From the NCBI GenBank assembly GCA_003214355.1, contig QCLS01000002.1:1-64000 (forward strand): a stretch of DNA of 64,000 nucleotides. The letters are read 5' to 3'. Below are positions 17,277-26,685 of this stretch, piece by piece. Below the pieces are notes generated by a model. It saw only the letters and a program-made list of their open reading frames with translations, was not told where the DNA came from and did not search any database. The translations under genes and the position numbers were made by a program. How positions within the stretch are numbered: position 1 is the stretch's first letter; every line of letters begins with the position of its first letter. This stretch comes from Prochlorococcus sp. AG-418-C09 (GTDB lineage Bacteria; Cyanobacteriota; Cyanobacteriia; PCC-6307; Cyanobiaceae).

Positions 17277-19085
17277 TTACTGATTTAATTTCAACACTGC
17301 CATAAAAGCTTCTTGAGGAACATCAACTTTGCCCATGGCTTTCATCCTTTTTTTCCCTTTAGCCTGCTTCTTTAACAATTTCTTTTTCCTAGAAATATCA
17401 CCTCCATAACATTTAGATAAAACATCTTTTCTAAGTGCGCTAATACTTTCGCTTGCTATAACTCTGCTCCCGATAGAAGCCTGAATAGGAATTCTAAATT
17501 GTTGTTTTGGAATTAATTCTTTTAATTTTTCTACTAGACTCCTGCCAATAGCATATGCTTTATCTTTATGTACAATCGATGTTAAAGGATCAGCCCGTTC
17601 AGAATTAATAAGAACATCTAAACGAACCAAATCATTTTTTTTATAGCCTATAAGTTGATACTCCATAGATGCATACCCCTGGGTTCGGCTTTTCATTTGA
17701 TCAAAAAAATCTGTGACTACTTCTGCTAAAGGGATTTCATATATCAATGTGACCCTATCTGTTGTTATGTACTTCATATCTATAAAAACACCCCTCCTTT
17801 CTTGGCATAATCCCATTAAAGTTCCATTAAACTCATTAGGAGCATATATCTCCATCTTTACATAAGGCTCCTCTATAGATTCTCTTAATTGCGGATCTGG
17901 AATTGTAGAAGGATTATCAATTAAGATCTCTTGGCCATCATTAAGGTTTACCTTATAAATAACTGAAGGTGCTGTAACTATTAAATCTAGGTCATATTCT
18001 CTTTCTAACCTTTCTTGCACAATTTCCATATGTAGTAGACCTAAAAACCCACATCTAAAACCAAAGCCCATTGCACTACTAGTTTCAGGTTCATATTTGA
18101 GTGCTGCATCAGAAAGTTGTAATTTCTGGAGAGACTCCCTTAAATCAGGATATTGATCAGCATCAGTAGGAAATAAGCCGCAAAAAACCATTGGATTAGC
18201 TTCCTTATACCCAGGCAAGGCTTCTTTAGCTGGTGAATTAAAAAGTGTGATTGTATCTCCAACTCTTGCATCTGCAACTGATTTTATTGATGCAGATAAA
18301 TAACCGACTTCCCCTGCATGCAAGTAATCCACTTCTTTCTCATCAGGTGCCATAATTCCTATCTCATCTAATTCATAATATTTATTACTTGCCATTAGTA
18401 AGATCTTATCCTTTGAATTTATTTCACCAGAAATGACCCTAAAGTAAACAATAACTCCTCTATAAGGATCATAATAAGAATCGAATATCAAGGCTTTTGT
18501 TTGATCCTTAGTTCTATCTTCAGGTGATGGTATATTCTCAACAATCTTCTCTAAAATCTGATTAATTCCTTCCCCTGTTTTTGCTGAACAATAAATAGCA
18601 TTTGAAGTATCCAAACCAATTATTTCTTCAATTTCTTTTTTTATTTTTTCTGGATCTGAGCCAGGAAGATCTACTTTATTTAAAACAGGAATTATCTCTA
18701 AATTATTCTCAATTGCTAAATAAACATTTGCCAAAGTTTGTGCTTCAACCCCTTGACTTGCATCAACAACCAAAAGAGCACCTTCACATGCTTGTAATGA
18801 ACGACTAACCTCATATGAGAAATCGACATGGCCAGGGGTATCAATTAAATTTAATATATATTCCTCAGAATTCTTTGCTACATATTTCATTCTTGCAGCT
18901 TGAAGCTTAATGGTTATCCCCCTCTCTCTTTCAAGTTCCATATTATCCAGGAATTGTTCCTGCATATCTCTATTTGAGACAGTACCAGTATCTTGAAGTA
19001 ACCTATCTGCCAGTGTTGACTTTCCATGATCAATATGTGCAATTATGCAAAAATTTCTTATTTTTGAAACTGCAATATCAGTCAT
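17277..19085 (-). CDS. lepA: Elongation factor 4 (back-translocating GTPase LepA)
   Basis: 602-aa ribosome-associated GTPase that remodels post-translocation ribosomes. G1 AHIDHGKST is at residues 16-24, with G3 DTPGHVDF and G4 NKVDLP following. The EF-G-like domains come next, with [20 protein letters not shown] typical of LepA. The C-terminal signature is a basic segment ([18 protein letters not shown]). Length is standard. The gene is separated from mqo by about 43 bp on the same strand. Confidence 0.98.
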   Translation of the reverse strand: MTDIAVSKIRNFCIIAHIDHGKSTLADRLLQDTGTVSNRDMQEQFLDNMELERERGITIKLQAARMKYVAKNSEEYILNLIDTPGHVDFSYEVSRSLQACEGALLVVDASQGVEAQTLANVYLAIENNLEIIPVLNKVDLPGSDPEKIKKEIEEIIGLDTSNAIYCSAKTGEGINQILEKIVENIPSPEDRTKDQTKALIFDSYYDPYRGVIVYFRVISGEINSKDKILLMASNKYYELDEIGIMAPDEKEVDYLHAGEVGYLSASIKSVADARVGDTITLFNSPAKEALPGYKEANPMVFCGLFPTDADQYPDLRESLQKLQLSDAALKYEPETSSAMGFGFRCGFLGLLHMEIVQERLEREYDLDLIVTAPSVIYKVNLNDGQEILIDNPSTIPDPQLRESIEEPYVKMEIYAPNEFNGTLMGLCQERRGVFIDMKYITTDRVTLIYEIPLAEVVTDFFDQMKSRTQGYASMEYQLIGYKKNDLVRLDVLINSERADPLTSIVHKDKAYAIGRSLVEKLKELIPKQQFRIPIQASIGSRVIASESISALRKDVLSKCYGGDISRKKKLLKKQAKGKKRMKAMGKVDVPQEAFMAVLKLNQ

Positions 19086-19128
19086 ATAATTCTAAGTAAC
19101 ACTCTTTTTTCATGATAACTAATCGTCA

Positions 19129-20649
19129 TTATTTGTGGAAACCTAATATCTCATTATTTCTATCAACAACGTTTTTGGAATAATTATTATTCAGAAAATA
19201 CTCAAAAGAAATTAGATGTTTTAATTTTCTTTCTAATAAAGAAACATCTTGCATGAAGAAACAAGATTTGCTTAAAACCTCAATCATTATTTTGACTGCA
19301 GTACTGGCTCCTGGTGAAGCTCCTAGCAAGGCAGATAAAGATCCATCAGATGAATTAACTACCTCAGTTCCAAACTTCAGAACGCCTCCGCTTTTTGTCT
19401 TCTTTATGATTTGAACTCTCTGCCCTGCCTTTTCTAAAACCCAATCACTTGCTTTTGCTGATGGCATCATATTCTGCAAATTACAAATTCTTTCAGAATG
19501 ACTTTGCAAAGATTGGGAAAGAAGATAATTAATTAAGTTAACATTTCTAAATCCAACATCAAGAATTGGTAATAGGTTCTCTCTTCTAAAAGAATTAAAA
19601 AGATCAAAATAAGATCCTTTTTTTAGAAACTTTGTAGTAAATCCTGCAAATGGTCCGAATAACAAAGATTTTTTACCATTAATCCATCTTGTATCTAAAT
19701 GAGGCACTGACATAGGTGGTGATCCTATACTTGCTTTTCCATATACCTTTGCACTATGTCTTTCAGCTAATTCAGAATTATCGCAGATTAGCCATTTACC
19801 GCTAACTGGGAAACCTCCATAATCTTTGGCTTTAGAAATTCCGGACTTTTGCAACAAATTAATAGTTTTTCCACCAGCGCCCAGAAAAACATATTTAGAA
19901 AATAAAGATAGATTCTTACCAGAATTATTTATCTCTAATTCCCAAGAGTTATTATGTATTTTTTTTAGGTTGGTAAGCTCAGTAAGATATTCAATATTAA
20001 AATTTCTTTGAGTTGCTAAATATGCTAAATATTCTTTAGTTAATGCTTCGAAATTAATATCTGTTCCTCTTGCAATCTTTGTAGCGGCAATAATTTCATT
20101 TCTTGGCCTCCCTTCTGTAATAAGTGGGGCCCATTCTGAAATATCTCTAAAGGAGGATGTATATATCATTTCACTAAATTCTCTAAATTGAGTCATTGAC
20201 CTGTACCTTTCATATAAGAATGAACAATTTCTTTCACCACTTACAAAACTTAAATGTGGAACAAATTTCAAGAACTTACTAACATTTATTTTTCCCTTTT
20301 CATAAAGCGATGCCCATAATTCTAGAGATGTTTCAAAGGCTTTATTTATTGATAGCGCTTTGCTTAAATCAAAACTACGATCTTCATTAAGAGGAGTATA
20401 GTTTAATTCACAATTAGCGGCATGACCTGTACCAGCATTATTTAAAACTCCAGTACTTTCTTTTCCAGACGAGTCTAACTTTTCGATTATCAAAATATTA
20501 ATTTCAGGTAAAGCCTCTTTAAGTAATAAAGCAAGAGTAGTACTCATTATGCCAGCACCCACTAAAACCGCATCATAATTAACTTTTTCTATTGATAGTT
20601 TTCTGGTGCTCACTTTTAATAAAACATTTTTCTTTTTGCAAAGAATCAA
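19129..20649 (-). CDS. mqo: Malate:quinone oxidoreductase
   Basis: FAD-dependent peripheral membrane enzyme oxidising malate to oxaloacetate and feeding electrons to the quinone pool. The 506-aa protein has the dinucleotide fold [19 protein letters not shown] near the N-terminus. It then has the Mqo segments [20 protein letters not shown] and [17 protein letters not shown], and the C-terminal [10 protein letters not shown] that closes the FAD site. The true start may be a few residues in ([12 protein letters not shown] precedes the conserved part). It is divergent from nifU-like across a 38-bp gap. Confidence 0.95.
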   Translation of the reverse strand: MILCKKKNVLLKVSTRKLSIEKVNYDAVLVGAGIMSTTLALLLKEALPEINILIIEKLDSSGKESTGVLNNAGTGHAANCELNYTPLNEDRSFDLSKALSINKAFETSLELWASLYEKGKINVSKFLKFVPHLSFVSGERNCSFLYERYRSMTQFREFSEMIYTSSFRDISEWAPLITEGRPRNEIIAATKIARGTDINFEALTKEYLAYLATQRNFNIEYLTELTNLKKIHNNSWELEINNSGKNLSLFSKYVFLGAGGKTINLLQKSGISKAKDYGGFPVSGKWLICDNSELAERHSAKVYGKASIGSPPMSVPHLDTRWINGKKSLLFGPFAGFTTKFLKKGSYFDLFNSFRRENLLPILDVGFRNVNLINYLLSQSLQSHSERICNLQNMMPSAKASDWVLEKAGQRVQIIKKTKSGGVLKFGTEVVNSSDGSLSALLGASPGASTAVKIMIEVLSKSCFFMQDVSLLERKLKHLISFEYFLNNNYSKNVVDRNNEILGFHK

Positions 20650-20687
20650 ATTATTCTCTAGTCTAATTATAAGTTAATTTAAAAATT

Positions 20688-20933
20688 ATGAGCACAGAAA
20701 CTTTAGCTTTAACTAATGAAAATGTAGAAAAGGTACTTGACGAGCTTAGACCATTTCTGATATCCGACGGAGGGAATGTTGAAATTGCTGAAATTGATGG
20801 TCCCATAGTCAAGGTAAGATTACAGGGTGCATGTGGAAGTTGCCCAAGTAGTACTATGACTTTAAAGATGGGAATTGAAAGAAAATTAAAGGAGATGATC
20901 CCTGAAATTAGCGAAGTTGTTCAAGTATTATAA
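20688..20933 (+). CDS. NifU-like C-terminal domain protein (Fe-S scaffold/carrier)
   Basis: 81-aa stand-alone NifU C-terminal (Nfu) domain. It has the start [20 protein letters not shown] and the cluster-binding CGSCPSST (Cys49 and Cys52). Such proteins carry [4Fe-4S] clusters to apoproteins and in cyanobacteria are essential for photosystem I cluster supply. Size and motifs are exactly as expected. It is monocistronic as far as the sequence shows. Confidence 0.94.
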   Translation: MSTETLALTNENVEKVLDELRPFLISDGGNVEIAEIDGPIVKVRLQGACGSCPSSTMTLKMGIERKLKEMIPEISEVVQVL

Positions 20934-20959
20934 AAAATCTCCAAAATTATCGGTTTTAC

Positions 20960-21235
20960 CTATTCTTTCTCCCTTTCTTTAATCATTGCAGTTTTATAAT
21001 CCAAACAGTCGATAGGGAGACCTTGACCTATTGATATAAGAAGTGGTGCAAGGATTCCAAGTGTGAATACGAGATTAGACTGATTCACATTATTCTTGCT
21101 CAGAATAAATGTAATTATATAAATAATTGATAAGTAAGCATGCAAAGATAAGAATTCTCTTGGCTTAAGAGCAGGCCATCTTAATGTATTGCCTAAAAAG
21201 TACAAAAAACCAGTCATATATAAAAAAATTATCAT
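20960..21235 (-). CDS. Conserved hypothetical membrane protein, 91 aa
   Basis: ATG-started protein with three probable helices (residues about 1-17, 28-45 and 55-70) and a charged tail KEREKE. Motifs such as GNTLRWPALKPREFLSLHAY look conserved rather than random. No family name comes to mind and no function can be inferred. It is convergent with the NifU-like gene (26-bp gap), and its 5' end faces the promoter of the DUF4278 unit. Confidence 0.7.
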   Translation of the reverse strand: MIIFLYMTGFLYFLGNTLRWPALKPREFLSLHAYLSIIYIITFILSKNNVNQSNLVFTLGILAPLLISIGQGLPIDCLDYKTAMIKEREKE

Positions 21236-21342
21236 CTAAATTCTAGAATTAAGAGGAATACTTAAGAAAAGTAATAAAAAAAAATTTACTTTAAAATATA
21301 ATTAAGCAAAAATTAAATTTTCTCTTAACTAGTGCAAGTATC

Positions 21343-21372
21343 TGGACATTCCAGAGTGACTATGTTTATAAT
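21343..21372 (+). promoter_or_regulatory. Sigma70-type promoter of the DUF4278 unit, with a palindrome over the -35
   Basis: A -35-like TGGACA (21343-21348) and a consensus -10 TATAAT (21367-21372) are separated by 18 bases, predicting a transcript start near 21379, exactly where the first hairpin of the leader begins. The -35 is embedded in a perfect inverted repeat, TCTGGA-CAT-TCCAGA (21341-21355), which could be an operator. The regulator is unknown. Confidence 0.6.
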
Positions 21373-21378
21373 AATTAT

Positions 21379-21450
21379 GTAGCAACAGCTACATTTTCGT
21401 TCACCCTTTTTGGGCGCAGTTCGAGCTATACCAGGGAACGGGGGATAGCC
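21379..21450 (+). ncRNA. Pseudoknotted leader resembling the glutamine-II (downstream-peptide) riboswitch
   Basis: The leader opens with a hairpin GTAGC/GCTAC (21379-21383 with 21388-21392). It then forms P1 CGTTC (21398-21402) with GAACG (21436-21440), enclosing P2 CCC/GGG (21404-21406 with 21412-21414). GCTAT (21425-21429) pairs with ATAGC (21445-21449) across P1, giving an H-type pseudoknot. This layout, the cyanobacterial host and the short downstream peptide gene fit the downstream-peptide motif, shown to bind glutamine. The match is from memory of the consensus; no covariance search was run. Confidence 0.65.
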
Positions 21451-21467
21451 GTTTTGTTAACCTAATC

Positions 21468-21641
21468 ATGACAACACTTACTTACAGAGGAAAAGCCTAC
21501 GTTCAAAACAAAGAAGTTTCTAATAAGAAACTAGTTGAACTAACCTACAGAAGAAACGTTTACAAATCAAGGCAGAACAGTGCTTCTTCAAACGATGAGA
21601 AAGCTGAATTAAACTACAGAGGTATTAATTACCAGAAGTAA
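21468..21641 (+). CDS. DUF4278 family peptide, 57 aa
   Basis: 57-aa peptide made of three imperfect repeats of the L-x-YR(G/R)-x-x-Y type: LTYRGKAY at the start, LTYRRNVY in the middle and LNYRGINYQK at the end. This repeat is the hallmark of DUF4278, common in cyanobacteria and of unknown function. The middle repeat has Arg in place of Gly. It is the only gene of a compact unit with its own promoter, structured leader and terminator, and may be controlled by glutamine level. The ATG lies 18 bases beyond the leader pseudoknot with no clear Shine-Dalgarno. Confidence 0.85.
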   Translation: MTTLTYRGKAYVQNKEVSNKKLVELTYRRNVYKSRQNSASSNDEKAELNYRGINYQK

Positions 21642-21658
21642 GTTTTACAAAACCTCAC

Positions 21659-21685
21659 CACCTCCTTTTAGGGGGTGTTTTTTTT
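21659..21685 (+). terminator. Rho-independent terminator
   Basis: CACCTCC (21659-21665) pairs with GGGGGTG (21671-21677) around the loop TTTTA, with one T-G wobble, and is followed by eight T (21678-21685). It lies 17 bases after the DUF4278 stop and separates this unit from the methyltransferase gene. It is the clearest intrinsic terminator in the window. Confidence 0.9.
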
Positions 21686-21720
21686 GGCTATATTTATAGA
21701 TACAAAATCCACTTATAAAT

Positions 21721-22515
21721 ATGATTAATTCATGCTGTAATCTTTCTACCCAAGACAATAATAAAAAAACGATAGATCACAAAGAGGTGATACAAAATAG
21801 ATATGGATCTGCAGCAATAGAGAAAGAAAGTTGTCTATGTAATCCTGTTCAATTTGATACTAGATATTTAAAAGCTATTCCTCCTGAAATTATTGAAAAA
21901 GACTATGGCTGTGGTGACCCTACAAAATGGGTTAAAAAAAATGATTACGTCCTGGACCTTGGCAGCGGAAGCGGGAAGAATGCCTTCATTTGTTCACAAA
22001 TAGTTGGAAGAGATGGATGGGTAATTGGAGTTGATCAGAACATAGATATGCTCTCTCTTGCAAACAGATCAAAACATTATGTATCAAAGCAAATAGGTTT
22101 TCAAAACACCGAATTCGTTCATGGATCAATAGAAGAACTTGATGCACTAGATAAAAACTCAAACTTCATAATCAAGGATTCATCCATAGATATTATTCTA
22201 AGCAATTGTGTACTAAATCTAGTTAATCCTGATTCGAGAGTAAATCTTTTAAAGAATATCAAAAGAGTACTGAAAATTAATGGAAGAATTGCAATAAGTG
22301 ACATTGTATCCAACAAAAGAGTTCCTCTTCATATGCAAAATGATCCTGATTTGTGGAGTGGCTGTATTAGTGGGGCTTGGTATGAACCAGAATTAATAAG
22401 TGACTTTAAATGCCTAGGCTTTAAAAATCTGAAATTTGCGGAGAGGAGCTCTGAACCTTGGCGTGTTATCGAAGACATCGAATTTCGAACAGTTACTTTA
22501 ACTGGAAATCTTTAA
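21721..22515 (+). CDS. ArsM-like SAM-dependent methyltransferase
   Basis: 264-aa class I methyltransferase with SAM motif DLGSGSGKNAF (79-89) and acidic GVDQNIDML (103-111). Arsenite methyltransferase hallmarks are visible: SNCVLNLV (Cys163), SGCISGAW (Cys215), and upstream cysteines in CLCNPV (38/40) and YGCGDP (64). Their spacing resembles the four-Cys set of algal ArsM as I remember it. It could instead belong to an arsenosugar-type or related pathway. A class V aminotransferase follows 25 bases later, an unusual pairing for arsenic detoxification, and no arsR or arsB is nearby. Confidence 0.75.
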   Translation: MINSCCNLSTQDNNKKTIDHKEVIQNRYGSAAIEKESCLCNPVQFDTRYLKAIPPEIIEKDYGCGDPTKWVKKNDYVLDLGSGSGKNAFICSQIVGRDGWVIGVDQNIDMLSLANRSKHYVSKQIGFQNTEFVHGSIEELDALDKNSNFIIKDSSIDIILSNCVLNLVNPDSRVNLLKNIKRVLKINGRIAISDIVSNKRVPLHMQNDPDLWSGCISGAWYEPELISDFKCLGFKNLKFAERSSEPWRVIEDIEFRTVTLTGNL

Positions 22516-22540
22516 ATCAGATTAAGTTCCTTATAAATTT

Positions 22541-23716
22541 ATGAGTGAAAAGATAAGATCATTATTTCCAAGTTTAGAAAATAAATTTTATTTTAATTAT
22601 GGTGGACAAGGCCCAATGCCTAGTCCGTCTTTGAATGCAATCTTAGAAAGTTGGAATAGGATTCAAGAATTAGGTCCTTTCACAGAAAAAGTCTGGCCTT
22701 ATATCTCCCAAGAAGTTATTAAGACCAAACAAATACTATCAAGACATTTAGGTGTTTCAGTTAAAAATATTGCTTTAACTGAAAATACAACTTCAGGAAT
22801 GGTATTACCTCTTTGGGGTATGAAATTTGATATTAATGATGAATTATTGATTAGTGATTGTGAACATCCAGGAATAGTTGCTGCTGCAAGAGAATTTTGC
22901 ATAAGAAATGATATAGTTTTAAAAATATTTCCCATCCAAAAAATAACCCCTTTAAATAATGAGACATTCATTAATGAGATAAAAAAATATATAAACATTA
23001 ATACAAAAGCCCTTATAATTTCACACATATTATGGAACTTTGGATTTAAGGTACCTTTGAAGGAATTATCTCAAGAGTTAAAACAATACAAAAATGAGAA
23101 TTATTTACTTGTTGATGGGGCCCAAAGTTTTGGGCATATAAAAATTTCTGAAGAGGTTAAGTATTCAGACTTGTATGCTATTACTTCACATAAATGGGCA
23201 TGTGGACCAGAAGGATTAGGTGCTATTTATGCTTCTGATAGGTTCTTAAGTATTACAAATCCTACAATAATTGGTTGGAAATCACTGAAAAGAGAACAAG
23301 GTATTTATGAACCTTATCAAGATCTACTACATGAAGATGCAAGAAAATTTGAAATCGCTACTTCATGTATACCCTTACTCGCTGGATTAAGACAATCTAT
23401 TTCATTATTAGAAAATGATATTACTGAATATGAAAAGCACTTAAAAATAATTAAGCTTAGTAATTATTTATGGTTTGAATTAAAGCAATTTAAGAATATA
23501 AATTTGATTCTAAAGGACAAACTTTCGAATGGGATTGTAAGTTTTGATATAGAAAACATTTCTGACAAAAATAAAATAGTACATGCATTAGGGGAAAAAA
23601 ACATTTGGATTAGACTTGTTGAAGATCCAAAATGGTTTAGGGTTTGTATTCATCAAATAACTACTCAAGAAGAAGTTGGTTTGTTAATCGATGAGATTAG
23701 AAAACTAATTACATAG
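22541..23716 (+). CDS. Class V aminotransferase-fold PLP enzyme
   Basis: 391-aa member of the cysteine desulfurase/isopenicillin-N-epimerase superfamily. It has TENTTSGMVLPLW for phosphate binding (80-92), VDGAQSFGHI with the PLP-pairing Asp192, and the Schiff-base Lys218 in TSHKWACGPEG. There is no obvious catalytic Cys loop in the C-terminal third, so a desulfurase role is doubtful. It probably acts on an amino acid or a modified one. It is downstream of the ArsM-like gene in the same direction and convergent with the SDR gene. Confidence 0.82.
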   Translation: MSEKIRSLFPSLENKFYFNYGGQGPMPSPSLNAILESWNRIQELGPFTEKVWPYISQEVIKTKQILSRHLGVSVKNIALTENTTSGMVLPLWGMKFDINDELLISDCEHPGIVAAAREFCIRNDIVLKIFPIQKITPLNNETFINEIKKYININTKALIISHILWNFGFKVPLKELSQELKQYKNENYLLVDGAQSFGHIKISEEVKYSDLYAITSHKWACGPEGLGAIYASDRFLSITNPTIIGWKSLKREQGIYEPYQDLLHEDARKFEIATSCIPLLAGLRQSISLLENDITEYEKHLKIIKLSNYLWFELKQFKNINLILKDKLSNGIVSFDIENISDKNKIVHALGEKNIWIRLVEDPKWFRVCIHQITTQEEVGLLIDEIRKLIT

Positions 23717-23723
23717 GGAGTGA

Positions 23724-24431
23724 TTACCATGGAATCTCAGATCCATCCCATGCAAAAAAACTGCCACTTTTTGAGGGGTCCTGATGACGAATGACCTCAA
23801 TTAAATATTTGGATGCAGCTTCCACATCAAATAACTTATCTTCAGGTATGAATTTATGAAATGGTTTTGATAAAGGAGTATCTACAGTACCAGGATGCAA
23901 CAAAGTTATTGTAGCTTTAGGAAATTTTCGAGCCCATTCAATACTAAGTGATTTAAATAATTGATTCTGAGCAGCTTTAGCCGCTCTATAGGCATACCAG
24001 CCTCCAGTTTTATTATCTCCAATACTTCCAACTCGCGCGCTAATAGTTGCAAAGTTAAACGCTAAATCTTTTGGGATAAATTCCTCAATGGTTTTTGCAA
24101 GTAAAATTGGAGCAAAAGCATTTATTGAAAAACTATCTATTAAATTATCTTTTTTAATATGCTGTAACCTTTTTTCAGGTTTAAGTTTTGAATTATGCAA
24201 TCTACCAGTTGCATTAATAACTAATCTCAAATCTAACTGACACTTTCTAATATTACTTTTCAAAAACTGTAGAGAATTCTCATTTTCAATATCCAATTGC
24301 CAGAAAGGATCGAAATGATTTTTCTTTCTCCCACATAATACAACTTCCAAATCATTCTCTGAGTTAGATAGATCTGCAGCCAATTGGTTACCTATACCTC
24401 CAGCACCAATAATTAAAGCTAATCCCTTCAT
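23724..24431 (-). CDS. Short-chain dehydrogenase/reductase
   Basis: 235-aa Rossmann-fold oxidoreductase. The N-terminal cofactor motif is LIIGAGGIGNQLA, a GxGGxG variant of the classical TGxxxGxG. Catalytic Ser, Tyr and Lys are seen in FATISARVGSI and GGWYAYRAAKAAQNQ (YxxxK). The segment TLLHPGTVDTPLSKPF follows. It resembles the CsgA/C-factor-like SDR group, whose substrates are poorly defined. No pathway is implied by its neighbours. Confidence 0.88.
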   Translation of the reverse strand: MKGLALIIGAGGIGNQLAADLSNSENDLEVVLCGRKKNHFDPFWQLDIENENSLQFLKSNIRKCQLDLRLVINATGRLHNSKLKPEKRLQHIKKDNLIDSFSINAFAPILLAKTIEEFIPKDLAFNFATISARVGSIGDNKTGGWYAYRAAKAAQNQLFKSLSIEWARKFPKATITLLHPGTVDTPLSKPFHKFIPEDKLFDVEAASKYLIEVIRHQDPSKSGSFFAWDGSEIPW

Positions 24432-24505
24432 CTTTAAATATATAAAGTTGTTGTTATATTTTTAAAACATTTTTTAAACAATCGTGAAATACTAAAAAGA
24501 TTCTT

Positions 24506-26035
24506 CTAATTATATTTCTCTCTCAGTAAATCATAAACAATTTTTCTGTCATCAAAAAAGATCTTTTTATCTTTTATGATCTGATAATCCTCATGCCCTT
24601 TGCCAGCAATCAAAACAATATCTCCAAAATTTGCAATATTAATAGCCTCTTTAATCGCATTGTATCTATTTATATACGTTTTGATTTTTTTTCTATTAGT
24701 TATTCCATTTAAAACATCCTCAATGATTTTGACTGGTTCTTCCATCCTAGGGTTATCTGAAGTAATAAAAATAAAATCAGATAGACTTTCTGCAATTGAT
24801 CCCATTAGTGGCCTTTTTTCTACATCTCTATTTCCTCCGCAACCAAAAACTGTAATTATTTTGCCTTCAGTAATTTCCTTAATAGTCTCTAGAACCTTTC
24901 TTAAACCATCAGGAGTATGTGCATAATCAACTATAACTTCTGGTATTTCAATCTTAAGAGCTTTATTATAAGGACATATTTTTTCCATCCTACCAGGAAC
25001 TCCTGGGAAAGTTCTAACGGCTGCACAAACATCTTTCAGTGGGAAGCCTAATTTATGAATTAAAGTGATGGCCTGAATCGCATTCATCAAATTAAATTGC
25101 CCAACCAATGGTACAAACAACTCAATTCTCTCTAAATTTGAATTCAAAATACAATATGACCCTTCCTTTGTAAATTTCTTACCCGTTACATAAAATAGTT
25201 TCTCATTTTCGGAATCATTCTTTACCTTTTCTATTGATACAATTACTGAATTCTTAGCTAATTCATCGTATAAACTTCTTCCCCATTTATCATCAATGTT
25301 AATAACAACAACGCCTTTTCTTTTATCAAGAAAAGGCGGTTTAAATAATTCCATCTTAGTTTGAAAATATGATTTCATATCTTTATGGTAATCGAGATGA
25401 TCCTGAGAAAGATTTGTAAAAATAGCGGCATTAAATTCACATCCAGATATCCTTTTCTGTGAGATAGCATGAGAACTTACTTCCATAACTGCGTAATCCA
25501 CATTAGCTTGGATTGCTTCATTTAATTTAGGTTGAAGCTTGTCGGCAAAGTCTGTTGTATGGGAGGAGACTTCAGAATAGCCTGGCCATCTATTAAATAA
25601 AGTTCCAAATAATGCTACATCTTTTCCTAATTTCTTTAATATATGTTCCAACAAAAAAGTTATGGTTGTTTTTCCATTAGTTCCTGTTACTCCTATTAAT
25701 TTCAATTTACATGAAGGTCTATTCCAAAATTCTGATATTATTTGACCAAATATATTATGTAATGGCTTTGGCAATACTAACACTTGTGATGTATCAGTTA
25801 TTCCAATAGTCTCGTAAGCTTCTTCGCTAATTATAACTGCATCCGCGCCATTCTTAAGAGCATCTTGCCAATAAACTCCTCCATCCACTTTTGATCCAGG
25901 TAAGCCTAAAAATAAATATCCTTTTGACACATCTTTCGAGCTAAAGCTTATATCTGTTATTTCTGGATTAACTAAAGCTGATTGATAAACTATCCCAACA
26001 GAATCCAATAACTTGTGTAAAGGAATAGATCTCAT
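24506..26035 (-). CDS. murE: UDP-N-acetylmuramoyl-L-alanyl-D-glutamate--2,6-diaminopimelate ligase
   Basis: Mur ligase adding meso-diaminopimelate to UDP-MurNAc-L-Ala-D-Glu in cytosolic peptidoglycan synthesis. It is 509 aa with ATP site GVTGTNGKTT in the central domain, the carbamylated-Lys region, and DNPRMEEP in the C-terminal domain. The DNPR motif specifies diaminopimelate rather than lysine, as expected for a cyanobacterium. A glutaredoxin-like gene lies 9 bases upstream on the same strand. Confidence 0.97.
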   Translation of the reverse strand: MRSIPLHKLLDSVGIVYQSALVNPEITDISFSSKDVSKGYLFLGLPGSKVDGGVYWQDALKNGADAVIISEEAYETIGITDTSQVLVLPKPLHNIFGQIISEFWNRPSCKLKLIGVTGTNGKTTITFLLEHILKKLGKDVALFGTLFNRWPGYSEVSSHTTDFADKLQPKLNEAIQANVDYAVMEVSSHAISQKRISGCEFNAAIFTNLSQDHLDYHKDMKSYFQTKMELFKPPFLDKRKGVVVINIDDKWGRSLYDELAKNSVIVSIEKVKNDSENEKLFYVTGKKFTKEGSYCILNSNLERIELFVPLVGQFNLMNAIQAITLIHKLGFPLKDVCAAVRTFPGVPGRMEKICPYNKALKIEIPEVIVDYAHTPDGLRKVLETIKEITEGKIITVFGCGGNRDVEKRPLMGSIAESLSDFIFITSDNPRMEEPVKIIEDVLNGITNRKKIKTYINRYNAIKEAINIANFGDIVLIAGKGHEDYQIIKDKKIFFDDRKIVYDLLREKYN

Positions 26036-26044
26036 CTTTCTAAA

Positions 26045-26344
26045 TTATCCTTTTAGGATTTCATTAATATTTTTTTGTAACCAATTTCTAAGTTGTATTT
26101 CTTTTAACCTTGGAGAAACAGAGGGCAATTGAATAATTTCTTGGGAATTCTTCATCTTCAAACCCAATACTGGCACTAAATAATCATATTTTCTAAACCT
26201 ATCATCATAAAGATCAAATCTATCAATATCAATTTCTTCAATTTCTAAATCATTAAATAACTTAATCAAATCTATTTTCTTCAGATTGTTTTTAAGTGAA
26301 TCACAAATACAACATCCTTTTCGCACAAAAATTAATAACTTCAT
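26045..26344 (-). CDS. Glutaredoxin-like (DUF836) thioredoxin-fold protein
   Basis: 99-aa thioredoxin-fold protein with an N-terminal CxxC in LIFVRKGCCICDSLK (Cys12 and Cys15) and the later cis-Pro-containing DYLVPVLGL. It matches the DUF836/glutaredoxin-like family. The substrate is unknown. It lies between yidD (11 bases upstream) and murE (9 bases downstream), and all three are probably co-transcribed. Confidence 0.85.
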   Translation of the reverse strand: MKLLIFVRKGCCICDSLKNNLKKIDLIKLFNDLEIEEIDIDRFDLYDDRFRKYDYLVPVLGLKMKNSQEIIQLPSVSPRLKEIQLRNWLQKNINEILKG

Positions 26345-26355
26345 AATATTTATTC

Positions 26356-26592
26356 TTAGTCTGGAACAGGGTCACATCCACAGGGAGTAAACGGATGACA
26401 TTTACATACCCTTTTAACTGTAAGCCACCCCCCCTTCCATGGGCCATGCCTTGAGATTGCGATATATCCATACTCACTACATGTTGGGATGAATCTACAT
26501 TTTGGCCCAAAAAAAGGGGATATTATTTTTCTATAAAAAGAAATAAGAAAGAGAAAAATAGAAACTAATAATTTGTTAAAGAATTTCATCAC
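26356..26592 (-). CDS. yidD: Membrane protein insertion efficiency factor YidD
   Basis: 78-aa YidD (DUF37) protein that assists YidC-dependent insertion. An N-terminal amphipathic/hydrophobic helix precedes the signature [20 protein letters not shown], then [14 protein letters not shown] and the Cys-rich end [14 protein letters not shown]. The usual partners (rnpA, yidC) are not adjacent; instead it is divergent from rpsD across a 93-bp spacer. Confidence 0.95.
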   Translation of the reverse strand: MMKFFNKLLVSIFLFLISFYRKIISPFFGPKCRFIPTCSEYGYIAISRHGPWKGGWLTVKRVCKCHPFTPCGCDPVPD

Positions 26593-26685
26593 TTTGATGT
26601 TGTAAAATAGTAATTCATCAATAAATAGATTAATTCAATTGTATCAATTAATTATTTATTGCAAAATCAAAACTTATTTTAAATT

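Noticed and set aside
21379-21392. GTA-N8-TAC, an NtcA-like binding site
   Set aside because: It matches the half-site rule exactly, but it lies downstream of a consensus TATAAT and forms a perfect hairpin at the predicted 5' end of the leader RNA, which explains it better. NtcA sites normally lie upstream of the -10.
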